NCBI GenBank assembly: GCA_020052415.1
Contig: JAGVPB010000077.1
Location: forward strand, 1-45,790
DNA: 45,790 bases
Direction of reading: 5' to 3'
DNA from: Bacteroidales bacterium
GTDB taxonomy: Bacteria > Bacteroidota > Bacteroidia > Bacteroidales > JAADJA01
Part shown: piece after piece, positions 29,931 through 39,072 of the stretch
How the letters are laid out: the number at the start of each line of letters is the position of its first letter
How positions within the stretch are numbered: position 1 is the stretch's first letter
The notes under the pieces: generated by a model
Databases searched by the model: none
Told to the model about the DNA's origin: nothing
The model's input: the letters and a program-made list of their open reading frames with translations, nothing else
Translations under genes and position numbers: made by a program

Positions 29931-31117
29931 ATTTCGTAAGTTTCCATCGCTATCGCCATTTCCTCGTCGGTGGGAATCACCATCACCGTCACTTTGGAAT
30001 AGTCCATGCTGATGATGGCCTCTTTCGAACGCAAGCCCTTGTTGGCGTCATGATTGAAATTGAGTCCGAGAAACTCGAAGTCTTTGCAAATAGCTTCGCG
30101 GCTCAGGTCCGCATTCTCACCGATACCTCCGGTAAACACAAGAATATCCATTCCACCCATCACGGCTGCATAGGCTCCGATAAACTTCCGGATGCGATGA
30201 TGGAACATGTCGAGAGCTAATTGCGCCCTTTCGTTTCCGGCCTCGGCAGCCTTTTCCAGCTCCCGCATATCCGACGATATACCGGAAATCCCCAGCACAC
30301 CGCTTTCCTTGTTGATCAGTGCATTGGTTTGAGGGATGCTCAGTTTTTCCTTGTCGGCAATAAAAAGCAAAGCCCCGGCATCAATGTCACCGAGGCGGGT
30401 TCCCATGATCAGGCCTTCATTTGGAGTAAGTCCCATTGAGGTCTCGATGGACTTACCATTTTTTATGGCAGTAATTGAAGAACCGTTTCCGAGATGGCAG
30501 GATATGATTCGGGAATTATTGATGTCCGCTTTAAGAATTTCACAGGCGCGGTTTGCAACATACTTATGACTGGTTCCATGAAAACCATACTTCCTGACTC
30601 TATATTTTTCATAAAGCCGGTATGGGAAAGCGTATAAAAAAGCATAAGGGGGCATGGTCTGATGAAAGGCAGTATCGAACACACCTGCCTGTGGAACATC
30701 CGGCAACAATTGATTGATGGCGTAAATTCCTGCAAGGTTTGGAGGGTTGTGTAAAGGAGCAAGTTCGATATTCTTTTCCAGCGACCTGATTACTTCAGGG
30801 GTTAAAGGAACACTTCCGCTGAAATCTTCTCCCCCGTGAACCACACGGTGGCCGACGGCATCTATTTCCTCAATATCATCCAGCACACCATATTCTTTAT
30901 TGGTCAGTTGCTCAAAAACCATTTGAATACCCGTCGTATGATCCGGAACATGGACTTCCATAGCCATTTCGGTATCATCAAATACTTTATGCCTGATCCG
31001 GGAATTATTTAAACCGATTTTTTCGACCAGACCTTTGGCAAGGACTTTCTTTTCGGGCATCGCAATCAACTGGTATTTGATGGAAGAGCTGCCGCAATTC
31101 AAAATAAAGACTTTCAT
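29903..31117 (-). CDS. ackA: Acetate kinase
   Basis: From ATG 31117 the product is 404 residues. ASKHA-fold motifs are present: MKVFILNCGSSSIKYQL at the N terminus, YGFHGTSHKYVA, ISCHLGNGSS and TGGIGENADLSREA. It interconverts acetate + ATP and acetyl phosphate, and normally works with phosphotransacetylase, but no pta gene is in the window. The extreme C terminus is encoded by repeat DNA. It is divergent from the porin-like gene and near acs and an ADP-forming synthetase, so it belongs to an acetate locus. Confidence 0.93.
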   Translation of the reverse strand: MKVFILNCGSSSIKYQLIAMPEKKVLAKGLVEKIGLNNSRIRHKVFDDTEMAMEVHVPDHTTGIQMVFEQLTNKEYGVLDDIEEIDAVGHRVVHGGEDFSGSVPLTPEVIRSLEKNIELAPLHNPPNLAGIYAINQLLPDVPQAGVFDTAFHQTMPPYAFLYAFPYRLYEKYRVRKYGFHGTSHKYVANRACEILKADINNSRIISCHLGNGSSITAIKNGKSIETSMGLTPNEGLIMGTRLGDIDAGALLFIADKEKLSIPQTNALINKESGVLGISGISSDMRELEKAAEAGNERAQLALDMFHHRIRKFIGAYAAVMGGMDILVFTGGIGENADLSREAICKDFEFLGLNFNHDANKGLRSKEAIISMDYSKVTVMVIPTDEEMAIAMETYEIVQSSKFKV

Positions 31118-31246
31118 ATTTTCGATCACATTAAGGCGGGCGAAGTTAGACAGCCTTTTTTAACTGACCAAGTTTTTATTACGAAAGTTAGTAATGTAAA
31201 GAAGATATATAATTTATTTAGATTCCTGATAAATTAGTTATGATAT

Positions 31247-31276
31247 TTTGTTTGGAAAGAAATTATTATAATTTTG
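31247..31276 (+). promoter_or_regulatory. Bacteroidota-type promoter for the porin-like gene
   Basis: TTTG at 31247-31250 and TAATTTTG at 31269-31276 with an 18-base spacer, the same TTTG-N18-TAnnTTTG layout as at 21598. It is 60 bases before ATG 31337. The rest of the 31118-31336 gap shows no gene. Confidence 0.7.
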
Positions 31277-31336
31277 CCGCCGGTTACTGTTAACTAAATA
31301 ACAAAGGGGTTTATAAATAATTACAAATTGAATTTT

Positions 31337-32611
31337 ATGAAAAAATTATGGTTTATTTTAATCTTGGTTTTACCTGTTCTGGCAATGGCTCAGGAAGAAA
31401 AAAAATTCGGGATACAGTTTTCCGGGTTCGTTAAAACCGATATTTTTTATGATACACGACAGACCGTTGACCTGAGAGAAGGCCATTTTCTGATCCTTCC
31501 CGCTAACGAAAAGCTTGATGAAAATAATAAGGACATCAACGCCCATCCCAGCTTTAATTTTCTTTCGATCCAAACACGTTTAAACGGTAACATTACCGGG
31601 CCTGACGTATTGAAGGCCAGGACAAGCGGATATATCGAAGCGGAATTCTTCGGAACCAGCAATGCCGATATTAACGGATTCAGATTGCGCCATGCTTACG
31701 CCATGTTAGACTGGAAAAAGTCGGAATTATTGGTGGGCCAGTTCTGGCATCCCATGTTCATCACATCCTGTTTCCCGGCAACAATATCATTTAACACCGG
31801 CGCACCATTCGAACCCTTCTCACGCAACCCGCAAATAAGATATACCTTCCGGTTCAGCAAATTCAGACTGATTGGAACCGCTGTAGCACAGAGGGACTTT
31901 TCGAATGCAGGACCCAATGGCAACAGCTCTGAATATCTGAGAAATTCAGGAATACCAGAAACTAACCTGAAATTTGAATTCAACTCTGTAAATGCCGAAA
32001 AGGGTACAGAATTTCTGGCCGGTGCAGGAGTGGATTATAAAACATTACAACCTACTTTATTTATTGGTCTAATTGATACCAACCTTGTCGCGCATACATA
32101 CACTGTGGACGATAAAGTGAGCGGGCTGTCTTATTTTGCTTATTATAAGATGAAGTTTAAACCCATTACTGTTAAGATTCAGGGAACAATGGGTCAATTA
32201 ACCGATAACCTGACTATGTTAGGAGGTTATGCAGTGACAGATTTTCTGACAGGGGATTATGAAGTTGGTCCCACAACTGAATATAAACCGATGAATATTT
32301 TTGCTGTTTGGACCGATATACACACCAACGGAGCTAAATGGGAAGGTGGTCTTTTTGGAGGATACAGCGAAAATCTTGGTTTTGAGAAGAATATTTCAGT
32401 CACTTTTTACGGCCGCGGAAGCGATATTAAGTATGTTTACAGGATTGCTCCGCGCGTGGCATATAAAGCAGGAAAAATGAGATTTGCTTTTGAAATTGAA
32501 GAAACTGTAGCCGCTTATGGTACAAGAAATAATATGAATAAGGGATTGGTTGAAAACGTTGAGGAAATCAGTAATCTCAGGTTTTTACTTGGTATTTTTT
32601 ATATGTTTTAA
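31337..32611 (+). CDS. Outer-membrane porin-like protein
   Basis: From ATG 31337 the product is 424 residues with signal peptide MKKLWFILILVLPVLAMAQ. The mature protein has an N-terminal strand FGIQFSGFVKTDIFYDTRQ, many alternating beta strands and a C-terminal aromatic end (FLLGIFYMF), as in the DcaP/OprO-like 16-strand porins. It probably lets small acids pass the outer membrane. Its position before acs and an OFA transporter suggests it serves acetate or related organic acids. Substrate is inferred from context only. Confidence 0.7.
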   Translation: MKKLWFILILVLPVLAMAQEEKKFGIQFSGFVKTDIFYDTRQTVDLREGHFLILPANEKLDENNKDINAHPSFNFLSIQTRLNGNITGPDVLKARTSGYIEAEFFGTSNADINGFRLRHAYAMLDWKKSELLVGQFWHPMFITSCFPATISFNTGAPFEPFSRNPQIRYTFRFSKFRLIGTAVAQRDFSNAGPNGNSSEYLRNSGIPETNLKFEFNSVNAEKGTEFLAGAGVDYKTLQPTLFIGLIDTNLVAHTYTVDDKVSGLSYFAYYKMKFKPITVKIQGTMGQLTDNLTMLGGYAVTDFLTGDYEVGPTTEYKPMNIFAVWTDIHTNGAKWEGGLFGGYSENLGFEKNISVTFYGRGSDIKYVYRIAPRVAYKAGKMRFAFEIEETVAAYGTRNNMNKGLVENVEEISNLRFLLGIFYMF

Positions 32612-32670
32612 ACGACTTAAAATACATATTATATTAATTTAATAATTCAAACACATTAAACTACACGACT

Positions 32671-34593
32671 ATGACAAATAAAATCACAAGCTTTGCCGAA
32701 TATCTGCAAAAGTACAAAGACAGTATTGCAGATCCGGAAGGATTTTGGGGAAATATTGCCGAAAGCCATTACTGGCAAAAGAAATGGGATCAGGTTTTAG
32801 ACTGGTATTTTGAAGGAAAAGACGCACCGCACGTAAAATGGTTCGTCAATGGCAAGTTGAACATCACTGAGAACATCTTCGAAAGAAATATGTTCCAGAG
32901 AAAGGACCAGATAGCAATCATCTGGGAACCTAATGACCCTAAACAAAAAGAAGTAAAGCTGACTTATGGCGAACTGTTCGATAAAGTGAAACAGTTTTCC
33001 AACGCGCTGCTCAAGATCGGTGTGAAAAAAGGCGACAGGGTTGCTATTTATCTCCCGATGGTTCCTGAGCTTCCAGTGGCTATGCTTGCATGTGCCCGTA
33101 TCGGTGCAATCCACTCCATCGTTTTCGCAGGATTTTCTGCTAACTCTCTTGCCGACAGGATTATTGACGCCGAATCAAATGTGGTCATCACTTCGGATGG
33201 CGCTTACCGTGGTTCAAAGAGCATCGGATTAAAATCCATTGTTGATGAAGCTTTATTGACTTGTCCGACAGTTAAAAACACCATTGTTTTGAAACATACC
33301 GGCGAGAATATCAATTTCCAGGCTCCCCGCGATATTTGGTGGGACGACCTTATTAAAGGCGTAAGCACAGATAATAAAGCTGAAGTCATGGATTCCGAGG
33401 ATACCCTTTTCATCCTTTATACTTCCGGATCAACCGGCAAACCCAAGGGAGTTCTTCATACCATTGCAGGGTACATGGTATTTGCCGAATATACCTTCAA
33501 GAATGTGTTCCAGTACAATGATGGCGACATATTCTGGTGCACCGCAGATATCGGTTGGGTAACCGGTCATAGCTATATTGTTTATGGACCACTGCTTACA
33601 GGGGCTACTTCAGTTATGTTTGAAGGCGTTCCGACTTATCCCGATGCCGGCCGATTCTGGGAAGTTGTTGACAAATATAAAGTCAACCAGTTCTATACAG
33701 CACCTACGGCCATCCGCGCCCTCGTTGCGCAGGGAAATGAATGGGTTACAAAGCATAAGCTTGATTCATTGAAAGTACTTGGAACTGTTGGCGAACCCAT
33801 CAACGAAGAAGCCTGGAGATGGTATCATGACCTTGTAGGAAAAGGCCGTTGTCCGATCGTTGATACCTGGTGGCAAACTGAAACAGGAGGAATCCTGATC
33901 ACACCTCTGGCAGGAATAACTGCAACCAAACCATCTTTCGCAACATTACCATTACCGGGTATCCAGCCTGTTTTGGTTGATAATGATGGTAAAATTCTGA
34001 AGGGCAACAGTGTTGAAGGAAATCTCTGTATTAAATTTCCCTGGCCGGGAATGTTAAGAACCACCTATGGTGATCATCCACGTTGTTATCAAACTTATTT
34101 CTCAACCTATAAAGGCTTATATTTTACCGGTGACGGTGCAAAACGCGACGAAGAAGGGTATTACCGTATCATGGGCCGCGTTGATGATGTTATCAATGTA
34201 TCAGGCCACAGGATTGGAACGGCAGAAGTTGAAGACGCCATCAATCAGCACCCGAAAGTAAACGAATCGGCTGTTGTAGGTTATCCTCATCCTATCAAAG
34301 GACAGGGTATTTATGCCTATGTAACCTGTGACGAGCTTTCGGATTCCGAAATGCTGACAATTGAAAAAGAGATCAGAGATACGGTAAATAAATTTATCGG
34401 AGCTATTGCTAAGCCTGATGTTATTCAAATTGTAAGCGGTCTGCCAAAGACAAGATCAGGGAAGATCATGCGGCGCATTCTGCGTAAGATAGGCGAAGGG
34501 GATGCTACCAATCTGGGTGATACATCTACATTGCTTGATCCGGGCGTGGTCGAAGAGATCATACTGGGTGCAAAAGTTGAAATTAAACGATAA
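32671..34593 (+). CDS. acs: Acetyl-CoA synthetase (AMP-forming)
   Basis: The 640-residue adenylate-forming enzyme contains the A3 P-loop YTSGSTGKPKG (about 250-260), the A5 motif DTWWQTETGG, GDGAKRDEEGYYRIMGRVDDVINVSGHR and the A10 motif TRSGKIMRR with the catalytic lysine (Lys598). It makes acetyl-CoA from acetate, ATP and CoA. The lysine is the usual site of inactivating acetylation by Pat-type GNAT enzymes; a GNAT-fused synthetase lies two genes downstream. It starts 60 bases after the porin gene and ends 14 bases before the MFS gene, so the three likely form one transcript. Confidence 0.95.
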   Translation: MTNKITSFAEYLQKYKDSIADPEGFWGNIAESHYWQKKWDQVLDWYFEGKDAPHVKWFVNGKLNITENIFERNMFQRKDQIAIIWEPNDPKQKEVKLTYGELFDKVKQFSNALLKIGVKKGDRVAIYLPMVPELPVAMLACARIGAIHSIVFAGFSANSLADRIIDAESNVVITSDGAYRGSKSIGLKSIVDEALLTCPTVKNTIVLKHTGENINFQAPRDIWWDDLIKGVSTDNKAEVMDSEDTLFILYTSGSTGKPKGVLHTIAGYMVFAEYTFKNVFQYNDGDIFWCTADIGWVTGHSYIVYGPLLTGATSVMFEGVPTYPDAGRFWEVVDKYKVNQFYTAPTAIRALVAQGNEWVTKHKLDSLKVLGTVGEPINEEAWRWYHDLVGKGRCPIVDTWWQTETGGILITPLAGITATKPSFATLPLPGIQPVLVDNDGKILKGNSVEGNLCIKFPWPGMLRTTYGDHPRCYQTYFSTYKGLYFTGDGAKRDEEGYYRIMGRVDDVINVSGHRIGTAEVEDAINQHPKVNESAVVGYPHPIKGQGIYAYVTCDELSDSEMLTIEKEIRDTVNKFIGAIAKPDVIQIVSGLPKTRSGKIMRRILRKIGEGDATNLGDTSTLLDPGVVEEIILGAKVEIKR

Positions 34594-34607
34594 TCAATAT
34601 TTAAAAA

Positions 34608-35909
34608 ATGAGAGGAATTAAAATTACTAACCGCTGGGTGGTTGTGATTGGTGCAATATTGATCCAGCTTGCCCTTGGTGCGATTTATGCCTGGTCGGTG
34701 TTTACCAAGCTTCTTACCGATCCTGAAGGTTTATACAAATTCAGCGCTCAGGAAGCAGCCTGGGTATTTTCGGCAGGTTTGGCAACTTTTGCAATTGTCA
34801 TGGTAATGGCCGGAAAATGGCAGGCCAAATCAGGCCCGACCATAGTTGCCTTTACGGGTGGAATTGTACTGGGAATCGGATACATTCTTGGCGGATTATT
34901 CGGCAGCAGTTTCTGGGCACAGTTTTTCTTTATCGGAATTATCGGCGGTGCCGGAATCGGGCTTGCTTATGTTGTTCCTATAGCTGTCGGTGTTAAATGG
35001 TTCCCGGATAAAAAAGGTTTGATCACGGGGCTTGCTGTTGCAGGTTTCGGTTTTGGGGCTACCATCTGGGTTAAGCTGGCCGATTCATGGTTCGGAGGAT
35101 TACTGAACACGACAACCGTTTTCGGACTCTCAAGTGTTCAAAGCGTATTTTTCATTTATGGAATAATTTTCACTGTATTTGTGTTAATTGGATCAATGGT
35201 TATGGTGAATCCACCTGAGGGATATAAACCTGCGGGATGGGTACCGCCAGCGCCGGTGGCCGGAAAAGCAGAAGGCAGTGTGAATTTTGAACCAAAAAAA
35301 ATGTTGAGGACTCCTCAGTTTTATTCGCTGTGGACGGTTTTCATTTTTTCAGCATTAGCAGGTCTCATGGTTATTTATTGTATCAAACTTTTTGGAATTG
35401 ATGCCCTGAAATATCATGGTCTTGAGAACGCAGGTATCATCGCTGGCACAGCAATGGCATGGTATGCTATTTTTAACGGCCTTGGACGTATTGTGTGGGG
35501 TATGGTTTCCGATAAAATCGGCCGTAAAATGGCAATCATCGCTATGACTTTACTCCAGGGAATTATCATGCTGATGCTATATCATGTTTTTATTTCTTTT
35601 GCTTTGTCAGTTGGGTTTATTATTGCTGCCTGTATTGTGGGATTTAATTTTGGCGGTAATTTCGCCCTGTTCCCTGCAGCTACAGCAGATTTCTTTGGGA
35701 ATAAGAATGTAGGTAAAAATTACGGCTGGATGTTTACTGCTTATGGCGTTGCCGGTATTCTCGGCCCGCAGCTCGCCGGAGTTTTTAAAGATGCTGCAAC
35801 TGGATCAAGTGGCCCGGTTGTATGGATGACCCCGTTCATCATAGCAGGAGTTGCCTGTATTCTTGGTTCAGTGATTATGATGCTGACAAAAGTACCGGGA
35901 GAAAACTAG
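34608..35909 (+). CDS. MFS transporter, OFA (oxalate/formate) family
   Basis: This 433-residue protein has about 12 membrane helices. The N terminus GIKITNRWVVVIGAILIQLALGAIYAWSVF is typical of the OFA family, as are GWxxTAYGVAGILGP-like features (NYGWMFTAYGVAGILGPQLAG). OFA carriers exchange organic acids such as oxalate and formate. Directly after acs, it probably moves acetate or a related monocarboxylate. No ActP-type symporter is seen. Terminated by the hairpin at 35931-35965. Confidence 0.85.
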   Translation: MRGIKITNRWVVVIGAILIQLALGAIYAWSVFTKLLTDPEGLYKFSAQEAAWVFSAGLATFAIVMVMAGKWQAKSGPTIVAFTGGIVLGIGYILGGLFGSSFWAQFFFIGIIGGAGIGLAYVVPIAVGVKWFPDKKGLITGLAVAGFGFGATIWVKLADSWFGGLLNTTTVFGLSSVQSVFFIYGIIFTVFVLIGSMVMVNPPEGYKPAGWVPPAPVAGKAEGSVNFEPKKMLRTPQFYSLWTVFIFSALAGLMVIYCIKLFGIDALKYHGLENAGIIAGTAMAWYAIFNGLGRIVWGMVSDKIGRKMAIIAMTLLQGIIMLMLYHVFISFALSVGFIIAACIVGFNFGGNFALFPAATADFFGNKNVGKNYGWMFTAYGVAGILGPQLAGVFKDAATGSSGPVVWMTPFIIAGVACILGSVIMMLTKVPGEN

Positions 35910-35930
35910 AATTTTTTTTCAATATTGTTC

Positions 35931-35965
35931 AGAAGAGGGTAAGTAATACTCTCTTCTTTTTTTTT
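35931..35965 (+). terminator. Rho-independent terminator after the acs/MFS transcript
   Basis: AGAAGAGGGTA (35931-35941) pairs over 11 bases with TACTCTCTTCT (35947-35957; one G-U), loop about 5, followed by nine T. It separates this unit from the ADP-forming synthetase gene. Confidence 0.8.
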
Positions 35966-35983
35966 AAATCTGATTTAGTTTTC

Positions 35984-35991
35984 TACTTTTG
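35984..35991 (+). promoter_or_regulatory. -7 box for the ADP-forming synthetase/GNAT gene
   Basis: TACTTTTG is a perfect TAnnTTTG, right after the terminator of the preceding unit and about 70 bases before ATG 36059. A TTTT run, not TTTG, is at the -33 distance. Confidence 0.5.
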
Positions 35992-36058
35992 TGATCTGAT
36001 TAACAATGGGGACATCTGTATCAAACAGATTGATTTGTAACTAAATAAAGCTTAGATA

Positions 36059-38749
36059 ATGCCTATTAAGAAACTCGACAGCATATTCAAACCTAAAAGA
36101 ATTGCACTCATTGGTGTTTCAAATGATCCGAAAAGTGTTGGTGGTATTACGTTGCGTAACCTTATATCCGGAGGTTACAACGGGGTGGTTTATCCTGTAA
36201 ATCCAAAGCGTGAAGCTGTTTTTGGGATTCCCTGCTTTCCGGATATAAAAAGTCTTCCTAAAGTTCCCGATCTGGTGGTGATCATGACGTCTGCCAAATT
36301 TGTTCCACAGATCATACAGGAATGTGGTGAGGCAGGTGTTCATGGTGTTATCATAATGTCAGCCGGATTCAAAGAATCTGGTACTGAAGGAAAATTATTG
36401 GAGAACCAGGTGAAAGAGAAGGTTAAGACCTTTACGGATATGCGCGTAATCGGACCCAATTGTCTGGGGATACTTGTCCCGGGATTAAGTATGAATGCCA
36501 GTTTTGCTGCGGGTATGCCGAAAAAGGGGCATGTTGCTTTTATTTCGCAATCCGGCGCTTTATGCACTTCGGTTCTCGACTGGGCAAATGAGGCGAATGT
36601 CGGATTTTCTTATTTCGTTTCCATCGGTAATTCAATGGATGTAAACTTCGGGGACCTCATAGATTATTTTGGTCAGGATCCAAATACAAAATCTATTGTT
36701 CTTTATGTTGAATCAATAACAAATGCCCGAACTTTTATGTCGGCAGCGCGTGCCTTTGCCCGGAAAAAACCAATTATTGTTTATAAATCCGGGCGCTTCC
36801 CTGAATCAGCCAAGGCTGCCGCTTCGCATACGGGAGCCATAGCATCAGAGGATGCCATTTACGATGCTGTTTTCAAAAGGGCCGGTATTGCCAGGGTTTA
36901 TGACATTGGTAATATCTTTGACTTTACGGACCTCATCGGACGCAAGAGAGCACCCCGCGGCCACGGTTTGGCAATAGTTACCAATGCCGGTGGTCCCGGA
37001 GTAATGGCTACCGATACACTTATCAATTCGGGCGGAAAATTAGTTGAACTTACCAATGATACCATTCAGAAACTTAATGATTACCTGCCTCCGTTCTGGT
37101 CGCATGGCAATCCGGTGGATGTACTCGGAGATGCCACACCCGAACGCTTCGCCAGGGCTGCCGAAATTGTACTGACGGACGAAAACGTTGATGCAGTACT
37201 TGTTATCCTCACACCCCAGGCAATGACACTTCCCACTGAAACAGCCAAAGCAATCTGCGAACTGGCCGAGAAAACATCAAAACCAATCATGGCTGCATGG
37301 CTTGGTGGCATTAGCATGCATGCCGGGATAAGTGTTTTCAACAATGCGGGAATATCCGTTTTCGAAACACCTGAGCAGGCCATTCGCGCTTTTATGACTC
37401 TTTCATTATACTCCAAAAATCTTGATCTTTTATTTGAAACACCTAAGGAAGTTCCGGTAAATTTCAGCTATAACCGGGATGAATTAAGGAAGAAATACAT
37501 CAAAGATATATTTCCCAAGGGGAAAATCCTGTCAGAGGACGATTCAAAAATGCTAATCAATGATTATGACATTCAAACTACGCATCCTGAACTTGCAAGA
37601 ACAGAGGATGAGGCTGTTAAAATTGCGGAAAAGAAAAATTACCCTGTAGTACTAAAGATTTTTTCTCCGGAAATAATTCATAAGACCGATGTGGGTGGTG
37701 TGGCTCTTAACATAGAAACTGAAGAAATGCTGCGTGTTTCATTCAGAAATATGTTAAAAAAGGTAGCCCAGATGGAGCCAAATGCAAAACTGGAAGGCAT
37801 AACGGTTCAGAAAATGGTAAGATCAAAGGATGCAGTTGAATTGATTTTAGGTATAAAAAAAGACCCTGTTTTTGGGACTGTTATGCTGGTTGGGATGGGT
37901 GGTATTACCGCAGAATTATTTAAAGACAGCAGGCTTGAATTCCCGCCTTTGAATGAAAAACTGGCCATGCAAATGCTTAAATCGCTTACGATATTTCCAT
38001 TACTCGATGGGTACAGGGGAAGTAAACCTTTGAATATGGAAAAACTCATCGAAGCGCTGATCAGGTTATCCTATCTTGCTGCCGATTACCCGGAAATTGA
38101 AGAGCTAGACATTAATCCGCTGATCGTAACTCCGGAAAATGTAATCGCTCTTGATGCACGTATAGTTGTAGATGAAAATCAGCTTGGGAAAGAACACAGG
38201 GATTATGGCCATCTTATTTTAAGGCCGTATCCTGAAAGATGGATTCGAACTGCAAAACTTAGCGATGGCCATGAAGTGCTCTTACGGCCTATCAAACCGG
38301 AAGACGAGCCAATGTGGCTTGAATTGCTTGGCAGTTGCTCAAAACAATCCATTTATTCGCGGTTCAGATACGACTTTTTCTATGACGCACATGAAATCGC
38401 TACCCAGTTTTGTTTTATTGATTATGACAGGGAGATGGCTATTGTTGCGGAGATTGAAGAGGAGGGTAAGAAAAAACTTATTGGTGTGGGACGACTTATC
38501 GCCGATCCCGACATCGAAATTTCGGAGTATGCTGTACTGATCACTGATGCATGGCAACATAAGGATTTGGGTCAGATTCTGACAAGCTATTGCATCGAAA
38601 TTGCCCAGCAGTCTGGAATAAAGCGGGTAGTAGCCGAAACAACTAAGGATAATAAATCTATGATCACTGTTTTTAAAAAGCTCGGGTTCAAAGTGAACTA
38701 CAATGAAGATACTACGGTATCGGTTTCGAGAGATTTGGTGAATGGATGA
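36059..38749 (+). CDS. ADP-forming acyl-CoA synthetase fused to GNAT acetyltransferase
   Basis: This 896-residue fusion has a CoA-binding Rossmann domain (about 1-130), a succinyl-CoA-ligase-like domain with the phosphohistidine motif AASHTGAIASEDA (His257), an ATP-grasp domain (about 480-700, with IIHKTDVGGVALN) and a C-terminal GNAT domain (about 735-896). ADP-forming synthetases turn acetyl-CoA + ADP + phosphate to acetate + ATP via His257. In the enterobacterial Pat/PatZ relatives this histidine is lost and only the acetyltransferase works; here it is kept, so both halves may be active. In the GNAT loop WQHKDLG the usual glycine before LG is Asp. Near acs, acetylation control of Acs is plausible. 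Confidence 0.85.
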   Translation: MPIKKLDSIFKPKRIALIGVSNDPKSVGGITLRNLISGGYNGVVYPVNPKREAVFGIPCFPDIKSLPKVPDLVVIMTSAKFVPQIIQECGEAGVHGVIIMSAGFKESGTEGKLLENQVKEKVKTFTDMRVIGPNCLGILVPGLSMNASFAAGMPKKGHVAFISQSGALCTSVLDWANEANVGFSYFVSIGNSMDVNFGDLIDYFGQDPNTKSIVLYVESITNARTFMSAARAFARKKPIIVYKSGRFPESAKAAASHTGAIASEDAIYDAVFKRAGIARVYDIGNIFDFTDLIGRKRAPRGHGLAIVTNAGGPGVMATDTLINSGGKLVELTNDTIQKLNDYLPPFWSHGNPVDVLGDATPERFARAAEIVLTDENVDAVLVILTPQAMTLPTETAKAICELAEKTSKPIMAAWLGGISMHAGISVFNNAGISVFETPEQAIRAFMTLSLYSKNLDLLFETPKEVPVNFSYNRDELRKKYIKDIFPKGKILSEDDSKMLINDYDIQTTHPELARTEDEAVKIAEKKNYPVVLKIFSPEIIHKTDVGGVALNIETEEMLRVSFRNMLKKVAQMEPNAKLEGITVQKMVRSKDAVELILGIKKDPVFGTVMLVGMGGITAELFKDSRLEFPPLNEKLAMQMLKSLTIFPLLDGYRGSKPLNMEKLIEALIRLSYLAADYPEIEELDINPLIVTPENVIALDARIVVDENQLGKEHRDYGHLILRPYPERWIRTAKLSDGHEVLLRPIKPEDEPMWLELLGSCSKQSIYSRFRYDFFYDAHEIATQFCFIDYDREMAIVAEIEEEGKKKLIGVGRLIADPDIEISEYAVLITDAWQHKDLGQILTSYCIEIAQQSGIKRVVAETTKDNKSMITVFKKLGFKVNYNEDTTVSVSRDLVNG

Positions 38750-38866
38750 ATCGGTTGAATTGGTTGAATCAGTTGAACTGGATGAATCGGTTGAATTGGT
38801 TGAATCAGTTGAACTGGATGAATCGGTTGAATCGGTTGAATCGGGGGAATTTAGTTGAATTGGTTT
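38748..38866. repeat. 9-bp tandem repeat (GAATYGGTT family) with a 36-bp higher-order unit
   Basis: Eleven 9-base units start inside the stop codon of the preceding gene: GAATCGGTT, GAATTGGTT, GAATCAGTT, GAACTGGAT, then the same four again (exact 36-base duplication 38748-38783 and 38784-38819), then variants to about 38866. The 9-base period keeps frame and gives an artefactual ORF with an NRLNWLNQLNWM repeat. Together with the next feature it fills the 323-base gap before adk. Confidence 0.85.
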
Positions 38867-38910
38867 ATCATTTTTCCTCCGAAGAAACGACTATGGCCCA
38901 TCATAACAAC

Positions 38911-38995
38911 ATTCCATTATTCCATAATTCCAATATTCCAATATTCCATTATTCCATCCTTCCATCATTCCATCCTTCCAAAATTCCATCCTTCC
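38911..38995. repeat. 8-bp tandem repeat, ATnnTTCC x10
   Basis: Ten full 8-base units (38916-38995), for example ATTATTCC, ATAATTCC, ATCCTTCC, after a partial one at 38911. This is the reverse complement of the unit at 14770-14849. The short stretch to 39072 after it (TTAAGACTAAAGACTCAATACTAAAT) is also low-complexity. Confidence 0.85.
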
Positions 38996-39072
38996 AAAAC
39001 ATTGTTTTCCAGATCCCAAAATAAAATCACCTTTCCGGTATCTGCTAAATACTTAAGACTAAAGACTCAATA

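Noticed and set aside
38748-38819. Possible CRISPR array
   Set aside because: The 36-bp copies are directly joined with no spacers and consist of 9-bp units.
38746-39024. A 92-codon ORF with NRLNWLNQLNWM repeats
   Set aside because: It is the translation of 9-bp and 8-bp tandem repeats; the 8-bp part would shift frame with each unit gain, and there is no start context or known protein.
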